Of a stretch of DNA of 64,000 nucleotides, positions 50,428-59,489 are shown in pieces. Origin of the DNA: Actinomadura sp. NAK00032 (GTDB lineage Bacteria; Actinomycetota; Actinomycetes; Streptosporangiales; Streptosporangiaceae); the NCBI RefSeq assembly GCF_013364275.1, contig NZ_CP054932.1, positions 3,658,001 through 3,722,000 on the forward strand, in the 5' to 3' direction. Position 1 is the stretch's first letter, and the number at the start of each line of letters is the position of its first letter. Below the pieces are notes generated by a model, which had not been told where the DNA came from, did not search any database, and saw only the letters and a program-made list of their open reading frames with translations. Position numbers and translations under genes: made by a program.

Positions 50428-51843
50428 TCAGCCGCGGTACGTCTCCAGAAGGCGGAGCCAGATCTCGCTGATCGTGGGGTAGGCGGGGACGGCGTGCCAG
50501 AGGCGGGAGAGGGGGACCTCGGCGGTGACGGCGATGGTGGCCGAGTGGAGGAGTTCGGCCACGCCCGCGCCGACGAAGGTGACGCCGAGGAGGATCTCGC
50601 GGTCCAGGTCGACCACCGCGCGGGCGCGTCCCCGGTAGCCGTCGGCGTACAGGGCGGCGCCGGCCACGTCGCCGATGGCGTAGTCGACCGCCCGCACCCG
50701 GTGTCCCGCGCGGGTCGCCTCCTCCAGGGTGAGCCCGACGGCCGCCGCCTCGGGATCGGTGAAGACGACCTGCGGCACCGCCCGCTCGTCCGCGGTCGCC
50801 ACGCTGCGTCCCCACTCGGCGGTGTCGAGCGTCCGCCCGGCGGCGCGGTCGGCGATCACGGCACCGAAGATCCGGCCCTGGTACTTGCCCTGGTGGGTCA
50901 GCAGCGCCCGTCCGTTGACGTCCCCGGCCGCGTAGAGCCACTCGCCGGGGACCCCGGCCGCCAGCCCGGTGGAGTCGACCTCGATCGGGCGGCCGCCGGC
51001 CAGCCCGACCGTCTCCAGGCCGAGGCCGGCCGTGGCCGGCGTCCGTCCGGTGGCGAACAGGACCTCCTCCGCCGTGACCGTCTCGCCGCCGTCCAAGGTG
51101 AGGGTCACCGGCCCGTCGCGGCGGACACCGGTGACGGACGCGCCGAAGCGCACATCGACCCCGGCCGCGCGCAGCCCCTCGGCCACCAGTTCCCCCGCGA
51201 ACGGCTCCATCCGCGCCAGCAGCCGTGAGCCGCGCACCAGCTGCACCACTTCGCTGCCGAGCGCCCGCCAGGCCGCGGCCATCTCGCACGCCACCACGCC
51301 GCCGCCGACCACGGCGAGCCGCGCCGGCACCCGCGCCGCCGAGGTCGCCTCGCGGCTGGTCCAGGGGCGGGCCTGGGCCAGGCCCGCCAGATCGGGCAGC
51401 GCCGCGCGGGTGCCCGTGCACACCGCGACGGCGTGCCGGGCCGTCAGCACCCGCCGCCCGCCGTCCGGGGTGTCCACGGCGACGCGCTTGACCCCGTCCA
51501 GCCGCCCGCGGCCGCGCACCAGCACGAGCCCGGCCCCCTCCAGCCAGCCGACCTGCCCGTCGTCCTTCCAGTGGGAGGCGAACTCGTCCCGGCGGGCGAG
51601 GACGGCCGCCGGCTCCAGGGGCCCGCCGGCCGCCTCGCGGGCGCCGGGCAGTCGCCGGGCGTCCGCCAGCGCGGCGGCCGGACGCAGCAGTGCCTTGCTG
51701 GGCATGCACGCCCAGTACGAGCACTCCCCGCCGACCAGCTCGCTCTCGACGATCGCCACGCTCAGCCCGCCGGCGTGCGCCCGTTCGGCCAGGTTCTCCC
51801 CGGTCGGCCCGGCTCCCACCACAACGACGTCGAACTCGTCCAT
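50428..51843 (-). CDS. Pyridine-nucleotide disulfide oxidoreductase-like flavoprotein
   Basis: A 471-residue protein of the dihydrolipoamide dehydrogenase/mercuric reductase family. FAD-binding VVVVGAGPTGENLAE, a CX4C redox pair in GGECSYWACMPSK (C41, C46), NAD-binding VVGGGVVACEMAAA, and a C-terminal dimer interface. The His of the usual HPT(x)SE motif is Tyr here (AYPTISE), so the classical disulfide-exchange base is missing. It is convergent with the MFS gene, ending 20 bases away. Substrate unknown; could be a mycothiol- or quinone-linked oxidoreductase. Confidence 0.82.
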   Translation of the reverse strand: MDEFDVVVVGAGPTGENLAERAHAGGLSVAIVESELVGGECSYWACMPSKALLRPAAALADARRLPGAREAAGGPLEPAAVLARRDEFASHWKDDGQVGWLEGAGLVLVRGRGRLDGVKRVAVDTPDGGRRVLTARHAVAVCTGTRAALPDLAGLAQARPWTSREATSAARVPARLAVVGGGVVACEMAAAWRALGSEVVQLVRGSRLLARMEPFAGELVAEGLRAAGVDVRFGASVTGVRRDGPVTLTLDGGETVTAEEVLFATGRTPATAGLGLETVGLAGGRPIEVDSTGLAAGVPGEWLYAAGDVNGRALLTHQGKYQGRIFGAVIADRAAGRTLDTAEWGRSVATADERAVPQVVFTDPEAAAVGLTLEEATRAGHRVRAVDYAIGDVAGAALYADGYRGRARAVVDLDREILLGVTFVGAGVAELLHSATIAVTAEVPLSRLWHAVPAYPTISEIWLRLLETYRG

Positions 51844-51979
51844 GACCCCTGCCTCACGCTCTGAGCCGTCTCGACGCACCTGCGCCGTCCGGTCGCGGTT
51901 CCGCGCCGACACATCGGTCTACCGGACGTCGTCGATCTGGGCTACGGTTCCCAAAGATCATTTACGTTAGGGGATGATG

Positions 51980-52429
51980 ATGAAGCCGCGCTCCGCGGTA
52001 GGTGCCGCCCTCGTCGGAGGCGTCGTCGCCACCGGTGTCCTCTCCGCGGTGTCCGCCGCCCCCGCCGCCGCCGCGAGCGCGTGCGGCTCCGGCTACAACC
52101 TGCTCCACTCGTACCACATCACCCCCAACTCCAACGGCAGCGGCACCGCCTACGGCTACCTCGACGTCTACTACAGCCCGACGACGCGCAAGAACTGCGC
52201 GATCGCGCGGTCGGGCGGCTTCACCTACGGCAAGCTCCAGGGCGCCTGGGTGCTGATCGGCAAGTGGCGCGGCGGCGGGGAGGATGACGACGGCTGGGGC
52301 AGCACCTACAAGTACTACGCCGGACCGGTGTACACCTACGCCCCCAACGAGTGCATCTGGGCGCAGGGCATGGTGAGGTACAACAACACGTACTACAAGC
52401 GCAGCACCGGCGCGATCGCCTGCAACTGA
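51980..52429 (+). CDS. SapA-like small secreted protein
   Basis: A 149-residue exported protein. Sec signal peptide (KPRSAVGAALVGGVV, cleavage after AAAA or nearby), then a ~110-residue domain with four cysteines (CGSGYNLL, KNCAIA, ECIWA, IACN) likely forming disulfides and many Tyr/Gly. The pattern CGSGY...YLDVYYS...NCAI resembles spore-associated protein A (SapA) of streptomycetes, a small protein found on aerial spores. Three ATG codons are adjacent (51974, 51977, 51980); the third has the best spacing from AGGGG. Confidence 0.6.
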   Translation: MKPRSAVGAALVGGVVATGVLSAVSAAPAAAASACGSGYNLLHSYHITPNSNGSGTAYGYLDVYYSPTTRKNCAIARSGGFTYGKLQGAWVLIGKWRGGGEDDDGWGSTYKYYAGPVYTYAPNECIWAQGMVRYNNTYYKRSTGAIACN

Positions 52430-52661
52430 CCGGTTCCCCACGACACGGCACGCGGGCCCCTTCGTCGAAAGCGGTGGCTGCGCAGGGCGGCGACCCGCGA
52501 TGACGATCGCTTCCGCGGCGACGTCGTGCGGCTCGTGCAGACTCGCGGCGCTGCCGGGGACCGCCGAGCGGTCACCGGACGCGAGGGCGGCCCGATCCGG
52601 AGGGCGACGGGAAACCGGATGCGGGCCACCTCGCGAAGCGTCCTGGATGCGCTGCTGCCCG

Positions 52662-54968
52662 TTATTCGGTGTGCAGGTCCAGGGCGGCCCGGACGATCGA
52701 GTCGGTGTCGATGCCGTGGTGGCGGTAGACGTCGTCGATCGAGCCGGACTGCCCGAATCCGGTGACGCCGAGGGTGGCGCAGGGGACGTTGTTGACCCCG
52801 GCGAGGAAGGCCAGCGTGTGGGGATGGCCGTCCAGGACGGTGACCAGCGGCGTGGCGCGGGCGGCCGGGAACGCCTGGTCCAGGATCCAGTTCGGCCCGT
52901 CGTCGTGCCCCTGGCGGGAGCGGACGGCCTGGAAGAGCAGGCCGGGGCTGGTCACGCAGACGACGTCGGTGCCGACGCCGGCCTGCTCCAGGCGGTCGGC
53001 GGCGGCGAGCGCCTCGGGGACCAGTGCGCCCATCGCCGCCACGGTGACGGCGGGACGGGCGGAGCGGCGCAGCGGGTAGGCGCCGGCGATCACCTGCCTG
53101 CGGCGGCGCTCCCGGGCCGCCGGGTCGGCCGGCACCGCGGCGAGCGTCTGGTCCACCGGGCGGGTCGACAGCCGCAGGTAGGCCGAGCCGCCATCCGGAC
53201 GGCCGAGGCGGGCCATGCTCGCCAGCAGCGCCCACTCGGTGTCGAGGACGAACGCGGGCTCGTAGGCGAGGCACCCCGGCTGCTCGACCCCGATCGAGGG
53301 GGTGATGACCGACTGGTGCGCGCCGCCCTCGGGGGCCAGCGTGACCCCGGACGGGGTGCCGATCAGGATCGACTGGCCACCGGCGTAGATGCCGAACGAC
53401 CAGGGTTCGAGGGCGCGGCCGACGAACGGGTCGTACAGCACGCCGATCGGCAGCAGGGGGCGGTTCCAGCGGCTCCAGGTGGCGCCGAGTTCGCCGAGCA
53501 GCCCGACCAGGTTGGTCTCGGCGATGCCCAGCTCGATGTGCTGGCCCGCCGGCCCCTCGCGCCAGTGCAGGATCGTCTCGCCGTCGTCGGCGAACCAGTC
53601 GCGGCGCTCGGAGGTCGACCAGACGCCGACCTTGTTCACCCAGCCGCCGAGGTTGGTGCTGGAGCTGACGTCCGGGCTCACGGTGACGATCCGCGCCGCG
53701 GCGTCGGGCGCCTCCCGGGTGAGGTCCAGCAGGAGCCTGCCCAGGGCGGCCTGGGTGGTCGCGGTGCCCTTGGGGGTCCGGCCGATGTCGGTCGGCAGCG
53801 GCGGCGGGGCCTGCGGCGCGGCGGGCGCCCGGCGCAGCCGGGCCGCGGTCTCGGCGCACAGCCGCGCCGCCGCCGAGCCTTCCTCGAAACGCGCCCACGG
53901 CGCCTCCGGGTCGACGCCCGACCGGGCCGCGAGCCCGGTGATCTCATCGGCGGTCAGGAGCGAGGAGTGGTTCTGCGGATGCCCCTCGCTGGGCAGGCCG
54001 TGCCCCTTGACCGTGTACGCGAAGATCACGGTCGGCCTGGTGTCGTCGATCGCGTCGAACGCGTCGGACAGGCTGCCGAGGTCGTGGCCGCCCAGGTTGC
54101 GCAGGGCCGCCAGGAGCGTGGCGTCGTCCAGCGTCGCGACGAGCCGGGCGATGCCCTCGCCGCCGGCCGGGAGCCGGTCGCGGAGCTCGGCGGCGTCGCA
54201 GCGCAGCAGCCGCTGGTACTCCGGGTTGGGCATCGCGTCGATGCGGGCCCGCAACTCGTCGCCGCCGGGGCGGCCGAACAGCTCGGTCAGCAGCCGGCCG
54301 TACTTCAGCGTCAGCACCTGCCAGCCGGCGGCGCCGAACATGCCCTTCAGCCGGTGCGCGGCCAGGTACGGGACGACCCGGTCCAGGGACTGCCGGTTGA
54401 GGTCGACGATCCACACGATCTCGCCGAGTTCGGCGACGCCCGGGTCCAGGATCGCCTCCCAGACCGCGCCCTCGTCCAGCTCGGCGTCGCCGACCAGCGA
54501 GTACTGCCGGCCGGCGGGCGTCCCGCCGGCCTCCCGGTCGGCGTACCGGCGGGCGACCGCGCCCCAGATCGGCGCGGTCGCCCCGATGCCCACCGAGCCG
54601 GTGGAGTAGTCGACGGGGTCGGGGTCCTTGGTCCGGCTCGGGTAGCTCTGCAGCCCGCCGAACTCGCGCAGGGACGTCAGGTACCGCTCGTCCAGCTCGC
54701 CGAGCAGGTAGTTGATCGCGTGCAGCACGGGGGAGGCGTGCGGCTTGACCGAGACCCGGTCGTCTGGCCCGAGGCGGCCGAACCACAGCGCCGTCATGAT
54801 CGACGCGATCGACGCCGACGACGCCTGATGGCCGCCCACCTTCAGCCCGGAGGTGTTGGGCCGGACCCGGTTGGCGTGGTGCACGATGGCCGTCGACAGC
54901 CACAGCACCCGCCGCTCGACCTCCTCCAGCACCCCGGAGTGCGTGGCCGTCGCCACCGGATCGTTCAT
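52662..54968 (-). CDS. AceE/transketolase-like ThDP enzyme
   Basis: A 768-residue thiamine-diphosphate enzyme resembling homodimeric E1 (AceE-type) and transketolase. N-terminal ThDP region: GGHQASSASIA, DYSTGSVGIG and GDAELDEGAVWEAI...VDLNRQSLD (GDG reads GDA, with the N of the motif kept). The middle PYR domain includes HIELGIAETN, and a transketolase-like C-terminal domain follows. No E2/E3 genes are adjacent. ATG 54968 is six bases after GGAG. It may be a 2-oxoacid dehydrogenase E1 or another transketolase-like enzyme; I cannot choose. Confidence 0.8.
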   Translation of the reverse strand: MNDPVATATHSGVLEEVERRVLWLSTAIVHHANRVRPNTSGLKVGGHQASSASIASIMTALWFGRLGPDDRVSVKPHASPVLHAINYLLGELDERYLTSLREFGGLQSYPSRTKDPDPVDYSTGSVGIGATAPIWGAVARRYADREAGGTPAGRQYSLVGDAELDEGAVWEAILDPGVAELGEIVWIVDLNRQSLDRVVPYLAAHRLKGMFGAAGWQVLTLKYGRLLTELFGRPGGDELRARIDAMPNPEYQRLLRCDAAELRDRLPAGGEGIARLVATLDDATLLAALRNLGGHDLGSLSDAFDAIDDTRPTVIFAYTVKGHGLPSEGHPQNHSSLLTADEITGLAARSGVDPEAPWARFEEGSAAARLCAETAARLRRAPAAPQAPPPLPTDIGRTPKGTATTQAALGRLLLDLTREAPDAAARIVTVSPDVSSSTNLGGWVNKVGVWSTSERRDWFADDGETILHWREGPAGQHIELGIAETNLVGLLGELGATWSRWNRPLLPIGVLYDPFVGRALEPWSFGIYAGGQSILIGTPSGVTLAPEGGAHQSVITPSIGVEQPGCLAYEPAFVLDTEWALLASMARLGRPDGGSAYLRLSTRPVDQTLAAVPADPAARERRRRQVIAGAYPLRRSARPAVTVAAMGALVPEALAAADRLEQAGVGTDVVCVTSPGLLFQAVRSRQGHDDGPNWILDQAFPAARATPLVTVLDGHPHTLAFLAGVNNVPCATLGVTGFGQSGSIDDVYRHHGIDTDSIVRAALDLHTE

Positions 54969-55231
54969 CATCGGCTCCTTTGCCTCAGCGCCCTGCCACC
55001 GCCAGGGTACGGTCCGGAACCCGTCCGAAAACCGGCGAGCTCGGCCCATACCGCCCGAGCGGCATCCTTCATATCGGGGCGGTCGGTTCCAGTGAGGCGT
55101 TCGGTCCGGCGCGGTGGTGGCGCGGGCAGAACGCGCGGTGGACCTCGTGCGTTCCCTCGGAGTGGCGGGGGAGATAGGGAGGAACGCGAGCGCGGGAGCG
55201 GTGAAGACCGGACGTCTGGGGGGACTGGGGC

Positions 55232-57271
55232 ATGGGAGGCGCGGGCGGACACGGCATGGGGTGGCTTGCGCTGGAGGCCTTCGATCCGGCGCCGGTCGCG
55301 GTCGCGCTGACGATCGGGCCGGAGCACCGCCTGGTGTACACCAACCTCGCCTACCGGGCGTTCGTCGGCGACCGTCCGCTCGGCGAGCCGATCGGGGAGG
55401 CGTTCGGCGCCGCGGCCAAGCAGGACTACGGCGAGCTGTTCGACCGCGTGCTGGCCACCGGGGAACCGGCGACCCTGGTCGAGGCGCCGGTCAGACCGGC
55501 CGGCGCGGGCGCCGAGGCGGCGGAGCGGTACTTCTCCTTCAGCCTCTCGCGGTTCACCCACGAGCGGCCAGGGGTGCTGGTGGTCGCGGTCGACGTCACC
55601 GAGCAGGTCGCCGCGGTCGCGCGGGCGGACCGGGCGATCGAGGAGCAGCGGCGGTCGCGGCGCCGGCTGGAGAGCCTGGTGTGGATGAACGCGCAGGTCG
55701 TCTGGGTGACCGACGCGGACGGCGGCGTGACCGAGTCCAGCGGCGGCTGGGAGCAGATCACGGGGCAGAGCCGGGAGGACTTCCTCGGCGACGGCTGGAA
55801 GCAGGCGCTGCACCCCGACGACCGCGAGCCCACGACGCGGTCGTGGGACGAGACGCGCCGCCAGGTCCGCCCGTGGCACCACGTCTACCGGGTCCGCACG
55901 CAGCGGGGCGAGTACCGGCACTTCGAGGTGCGGTCCGCGCCGGTCGTCGAGGACGGCGCGGTGGTCGAATGGATCGGCACCTGCTTCGACGTGGAGCAGG
56001 AGTGGTGCGAGCGGCAGCGCCGCGACCTGCTCGACAGCGCCGCCGCGGCCGCGGCCGAGCACACCGCGCTGAGCGACATGTTCGCCGCCCTCGTCGGGGT
56101 GCTGGTCCCGGCGCTCGCCGACGGGTGCGGCGTGCACCTGCTCCCCGACCTCGGCGACCGCCCGGCGGGCGCTCCGATCACCGTGCGCCGCATCGCCACC
56201 GCCGCGAGCAGCGGGCTGCGGCGGCAGCCGCCCACCGGTGAGGAGCGGTTCACCCCCGACAGCGGGTTCGCCCGCGCGCTGGAGCGGCGCCGCCCGCTGC
56301 AGCGCACCTTCCCGCCGGGCCGGCCGCCGGCCGACCTGCTGCCGAGGAGCACCACCGCCTGGCTGACCGAGTCCGGCGCGACCAGCGTCGTGCTGATGCC
56401 GGTCGTCGTCGACGGGGCCGTGGCGGCGATGGTCACCGCCGCGAGGCGCGGCGACCGCGACCCGATGAGCCCGCAGGACGTCGCCCTCATGCAGCAGATC
56501 TTCGAGCACACCCACGACGCGCTGAGCGCGGCCGTCCGGTTCCACCGGACCCAGCAGGTCGCCCTGGCCCTGCAGCACGGCCTGCTCGCCGAGCCTCCCG
56601 AGCACGGCGACCTGCGCATCGTCGCCCGGTACATGGCCAGCCCCGCGGCGGCCGAGGTGGGCGGCGACTGGTACGACTCGTTCGTCCTGCCCGACGGCGC
56701 GACCGCGGTGGCCATCGGCGACGTGGCGGGCCACGACCTGGCCGCCGCCGTCGACATGAGCCGGCTCCGCAACATGCTGCGCGTGCTGACCGCCGACCTC
56801 CTCGCCCCGCCCGGCGAGGTCCTGCGCCGCCTGAACAACGCCATGGAAACGGTGGCGCCCGACGCGACGGCCACCTGCGTCCTGGCCCGCGTCGAAGAAC
56901 CCGAACCCGGCCGGTGGCGGCTCAACTACGCCGTGGCCGGGCACCCGCCACCGCTCCTGGTCACCTCCGCCGGCGGCGCCCGCTTCCTCCAGGAGGCGGC
57001 CAACCCGCTGCTGGGCCTGCCCTTCGAGACCTACCACAGCGCGACCGAACCGCTCCCGCCCGGCTCCACCCTGCTGCTGTACACCGACGGCCTGGTGGAG
57101 CATCCCGGCGAGCACCTGGACAGCGGCCTGGACCGGCTCCGCCGCCGCGCCCGCACGCTCGCGCGCCGGCCCCTGGAGCAGCTGTGCGACACCCTCCTGG
57201 ACGTCCTGCCCGTCACCGGGACCGACGACATCGCCATGATCGCCGTCCGGACTCCCGACACCTTCTTGTGA
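55232..57271 (+). CDS. PAS-GAF-SpoIIE serine phosphatase
   Basis: A 679-residue sensor phosphatase. Order: an N-terminal PAS-like domain (~10-130), a PAS/PAC domain (~147-265, NAQVVWVTDADGGVTE to WIGTCFDVEQE), a GAF domain (~280-440) and a PP2C-type SpoIIE domain (~450-679). Metal-binding aspartates are visible in EVGGDWYDSF, AIGDVAGHD and LLYTDGLVE, with TGTDDIAMI near the end. Such proteins dephosphorylate anti-sigma antagonists and control stress sigma factors. It is soluble (no membrane helix). It is followed by catalase and may govern stress genes, though a direct link is not shown. Confidence 0.9.
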   Translation: MGGAGGHGMGWLALEAFDPAPVAVALTIGPEHRLVYTNLAYRAFVGDRPLGEPIGEAFGAAAKQDYGELFDRVLATGEPATLVEAPVRPAGAGAEAAERYFSFSLSRFTHERPGVLVVAVDVTEQVAAVARADRAIEEQRRSRRRLESLVWMNAQVVWVTDADGGVTESSGGWEQITGQSREDFLGDGWKQALHPDDREPTTRSWDETRRQVRPWHHVYRVRTQRGEYRHFEVRSAPVVEDGAVVEWIGTCFDVEQEWCERQRRDLLDSAAAAAAEHTALSDMFAALVGVLVPALADGCGVHLLPDLGDRPAGAPITVRRIATAASSGLRRQPPTGEERFTPDSGFARALERRRPLQRTFPPGRPPADLLPRSTTAWLTESGATSVVLMPVVVDGAVAAMVTAARRGDRDPMSPQDVALMQQIFEHTHDALSAAVRFHRTQQVALALQHGLLAEPPEHGDLRIVARYMASPAAAEVGGDWYDSFVLPDGATAVAIGDVAGHDLAAAVDMSRLRNMLRVLTADLLAPPGEVLRRLNNAMETVAPDATATCVLARVEEPEPGRWRLNYAVAGHPPPLLVTSAGGARFLQEAANPLLGLPFETYHSATEPLPPGSTLLLYTDGLVEHPGEHLDSGLDRLRRRARTLARRPLEQLCDTLLDVLPVTGTDDIAMIAVRTPDTFL

Positions 57272-57365
57272 TTACTCTCAGTCAAGAAGTGCCTGTGTTC
57301 GGTTAGTGCACCCGAGGGCGGGTAGTCGGCTCGGGCAGCGCGACTCACGCACCAGGGAGGACCCG

Positions 57366-59402
57366 ATGGCAGGCGCCGACAACGACAAGCAGCGGCAACT
57401 CGAGCACTACCGGGTCAACCCGGAGGGCACTCGCTACACCACCGACCAGGGCGTCCCGGTCGAGGACACCGACAACTCGCTCACGGTGGGTGAGCGCGGT
57501 CCGACACTGCTGGAGGACTTCCACTTCCGCGAGAAGATCACCCGGTTCGACCACGAGCGGATCCCGGAGCGGGTGGTGCACGCGCGCGGGTCCGGCGCGT
57601 ACGGGGAGTTCCAGGTGTACGAGTCCCTGGAGGACATCACCTGCGCCGACTTCCTGTGCGACCCGTCCCTGGTCACGCCGACGTTCGTGCGGTTCTCCAC
57701 CGTCGCCGGCGAGCGCGGGTCGGCCGACACCGTCCGGGACGTCCGCGGCTTCGCGACCAAGTTCTACACGCGGCAGGGCAACTACGACCTGGTCGCCAAC
57801 AACTTCCCGGTGTTCCCCATCCAGGACGGCATCAAGTTCCTCGACTTCGTGCACGCGGTGAAGCCGGAGCCGCGCAACCAGATCCCGCAGGCCCAGTCGG
57901 CGCACGACACCCTGTGGGACTTCGTGCAGATGCAGCCCGAGACGATGCACTTCATCATGTGGCTGATGTCGGACCGGGCGATCCCGCGCAGCTACCGGAT
58001 GATGCAGGGCTTCGGGGTGCACACCTTCCGGTTCGTCAACGCCCAGGGCAAGGGCACGTTCGTCAAGTTCCACTGGCGGCCGAAGCTCGGCACCTACTCG
58101 CTGGTGTGGGACGAGGTCCTGCGCGTCCAGGGCAACGACCCCGACTTCAACCGCCGCGACCTGTGGGACACCATCGAGGCCGGCGACCACCCCGAGTTCG
58201 AACTGTGCGTCCAGCTCGTGGCCGAGGAGGACGAGCACAAGTTCGACTTCGACCTGCTCGACTCCACCAAGATCATCCCGGAGGAGGAGGTGCCACTGCG
58301 GCCGATCGGCAGGATGGTCCTCAACCGGAACCCGCGGAACTTCTTCGCCGAGACCGAGCAGGTCGCGTTCTGCACCGCCAACATCGTGGCCGGCATCGAC
58401 TTCACCAACGACCCGCTGCTGCAGGCCCGCAACTTCTCCTACCTCGACACCCAGCTCATCCGCCTCGGCGGGCCCAACCACCAGCAGATCCCCATCAACC
58501 GGCCGATCGCGCCCGTGCACAACGACCAGCGGGACGGCTACCACCAGCACATGATCCACGACAGCGACACCGCCTACGCCAAGAACTCCATCGGCGGCGG
58601 CTGCCCGGCGACCGCCGCCGACACCGGGAAGCTGGACGGGGTGTTCCGGCACTACCAGGAGCGGGTGTCCGGCGAGAAGATCCGCCGCCGCAGCCCGAGC
58701 TTCGAGGACCACTACAGCCAGGCGACGCTGTTCTGGAACAGCATGGCCGACTGGGAGAAGACGCACATCGTCAACGCCCTGCTGTTCGAACTCGGCCACG
58801 TGGAGCGCCGCTACATCAAGGAGAAGGTCGTCGAGCGGCTCGCCAACGTGGACGGCGACCTCGCCACTCAGGTGGCCCAGGGCCTCGGCATCACGCCGCC
58901 GAGCCAGACCGTGACGAACCACGGCAAGTCGTCACCGGCCCTCAGCATGAACGACCAGCCGAGATCGATCGCCACCCGCAAGATCGCCGTCCTGGTCGGC
59001 GACCAGACCGACGCCGGGACGCTCCAGCCGGTACTGCAGGCGCTGCGCGACCAGGGGGCCATCTGCGACATCACCGCCCCGCACGAGGGCACCGCGGCGA
59101 CGCTGGAGGTCGACAAGCAGCTGAGCGCCGCGTCCTCGGTGCTCTACGACGCCGTCCTGGCGGCCGGCGGGCAGGAACTCGTCGCCGACGGATACGCCGT
59201 CCAGTTCGTCCGCGAGGCGTTCAAGCACTGCAAGGCGGTCGGCGTGCTGCCCGGCGCGGAACCACTGCTGGAGGCCGCCGCCCTGCCCGGACGCCAGGGC
59301 GTCGTCGACGCGAGCGCCGGCGACGCGTTCGCCCGGCAGTTCATCGAAGCGGTCGCCGCACACCGCCACTGGGACCGCGACCTCGCCTCCTTCCCGGCCT
59401 GA
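57366..59402 (+). CDS. katE: Large-subunit (HPII-type) catalase
   Basis: A 678-residue heme catalase. Catalytic His in VVHARGSG (H72), the NNFPVF segment with the conserved Asn, and the heme-ligand Tyr region (RNFSYLDTQLIRLGGPN). The ~180-residue C-terminal extension (RKIAVLVGDQTDAG to the end) is the DJ-1/PfpI-like domain that distinguishes HPII/clade 2 catalases. CAGGGAGGA precedes ATG 57366. It lies between a SpoIIE phosphatase and an ECF41 sigma gene, suggesting an oxidative-stress neighbourhood. Confidence 0.93.
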   Translation: MAGADNDKQRQLEHYRVNPEGTRYTTDQGVPVEDTDNSLTVGERGPTLLEDFHFREKITRFDHERIPERVVHARGSGAYGEFQVYESLEDITCADFLCDPSLVTPTFVRFSTVAGERGSADTVRDVRGFATKFYTRQGNYDLVANNFPVFPIQDGIKFLDFVHAVKPEPRNQIPQAQSAHDTLWDFVQMQPETMHFIMWLMSDRAIPRSYRMMQGFGVHTFRFVNAQGKGTFVKFHWRPKLGTYSLVWDEVLRVQGNDPDFNRRDLWDTIEAGDHPEFELCVQLVAEEDEHKFDFDLLDSTKIIPEEEVPLRPIGRMVLNRNPRNFFAETEQVAFCTANIVAGIDFTNDPLLQARNFSYLDTQLIRLGGPNHQQIPINRPIAPVHNDQRDGYHQHMIHDSDTAYAKNSIGGGCPATAADTGKLDGVFRHYQERVSGEKIRRRSPSFEDHYSQATLFWNSMADWEKTHIVNALLFELGHVERRYIKEKVVERLANVDGDLATQVAQGLGITPPSQTVTNHGKSSPALSMNDQPRSIATRKIAVLVGDQTDAGTLQPVLQALRDQGAICDITAPHEGTAATLEVDKQLSAASSVLYDAVLAAGGQELVADGYAVQFVREAFKHCKAVGVLPGAEPLLEAAALPGRQGVVDASAGDAFARQFIEAVAAHRHWDRDLASFPA

Positions 59403-59425
59403 GGCCCGCCTCGTCCGCACGCGCC

Positions 59426-59463
59426 CGGCGGAGCACCCGGCCGATCGGCCGGGTTCTCCGCCG
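59426..59463. terminator. Bidirectional terminator hairpin
   Basis: CGGCGGAG-n-ACCCGGCCGATC pairs with its inverse (one mismatch) from 59426 to 59463, between the convergent catalase and sigma-factor genes. It probably ends transcription from both sides. Confidence 0.75.
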
Positions 59464-59489
59464 CGGGGACGTCGCACAGCGGCGAGGGC

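Noticed and set aside
52430..52661. A small gene between the SapA-like gene and the ThDP enzyme
   Set aside because: Short frames here lack ribosome-binding sites and family features; I see nothing but probable terminator and spacer sequence.
55232..57115. Long minus-strand frame opposite the SpoIIE phosphatase
   Set aside because: The plus strand has continuous PAS, GAF and PP2C motifs; the antisense translation has none.
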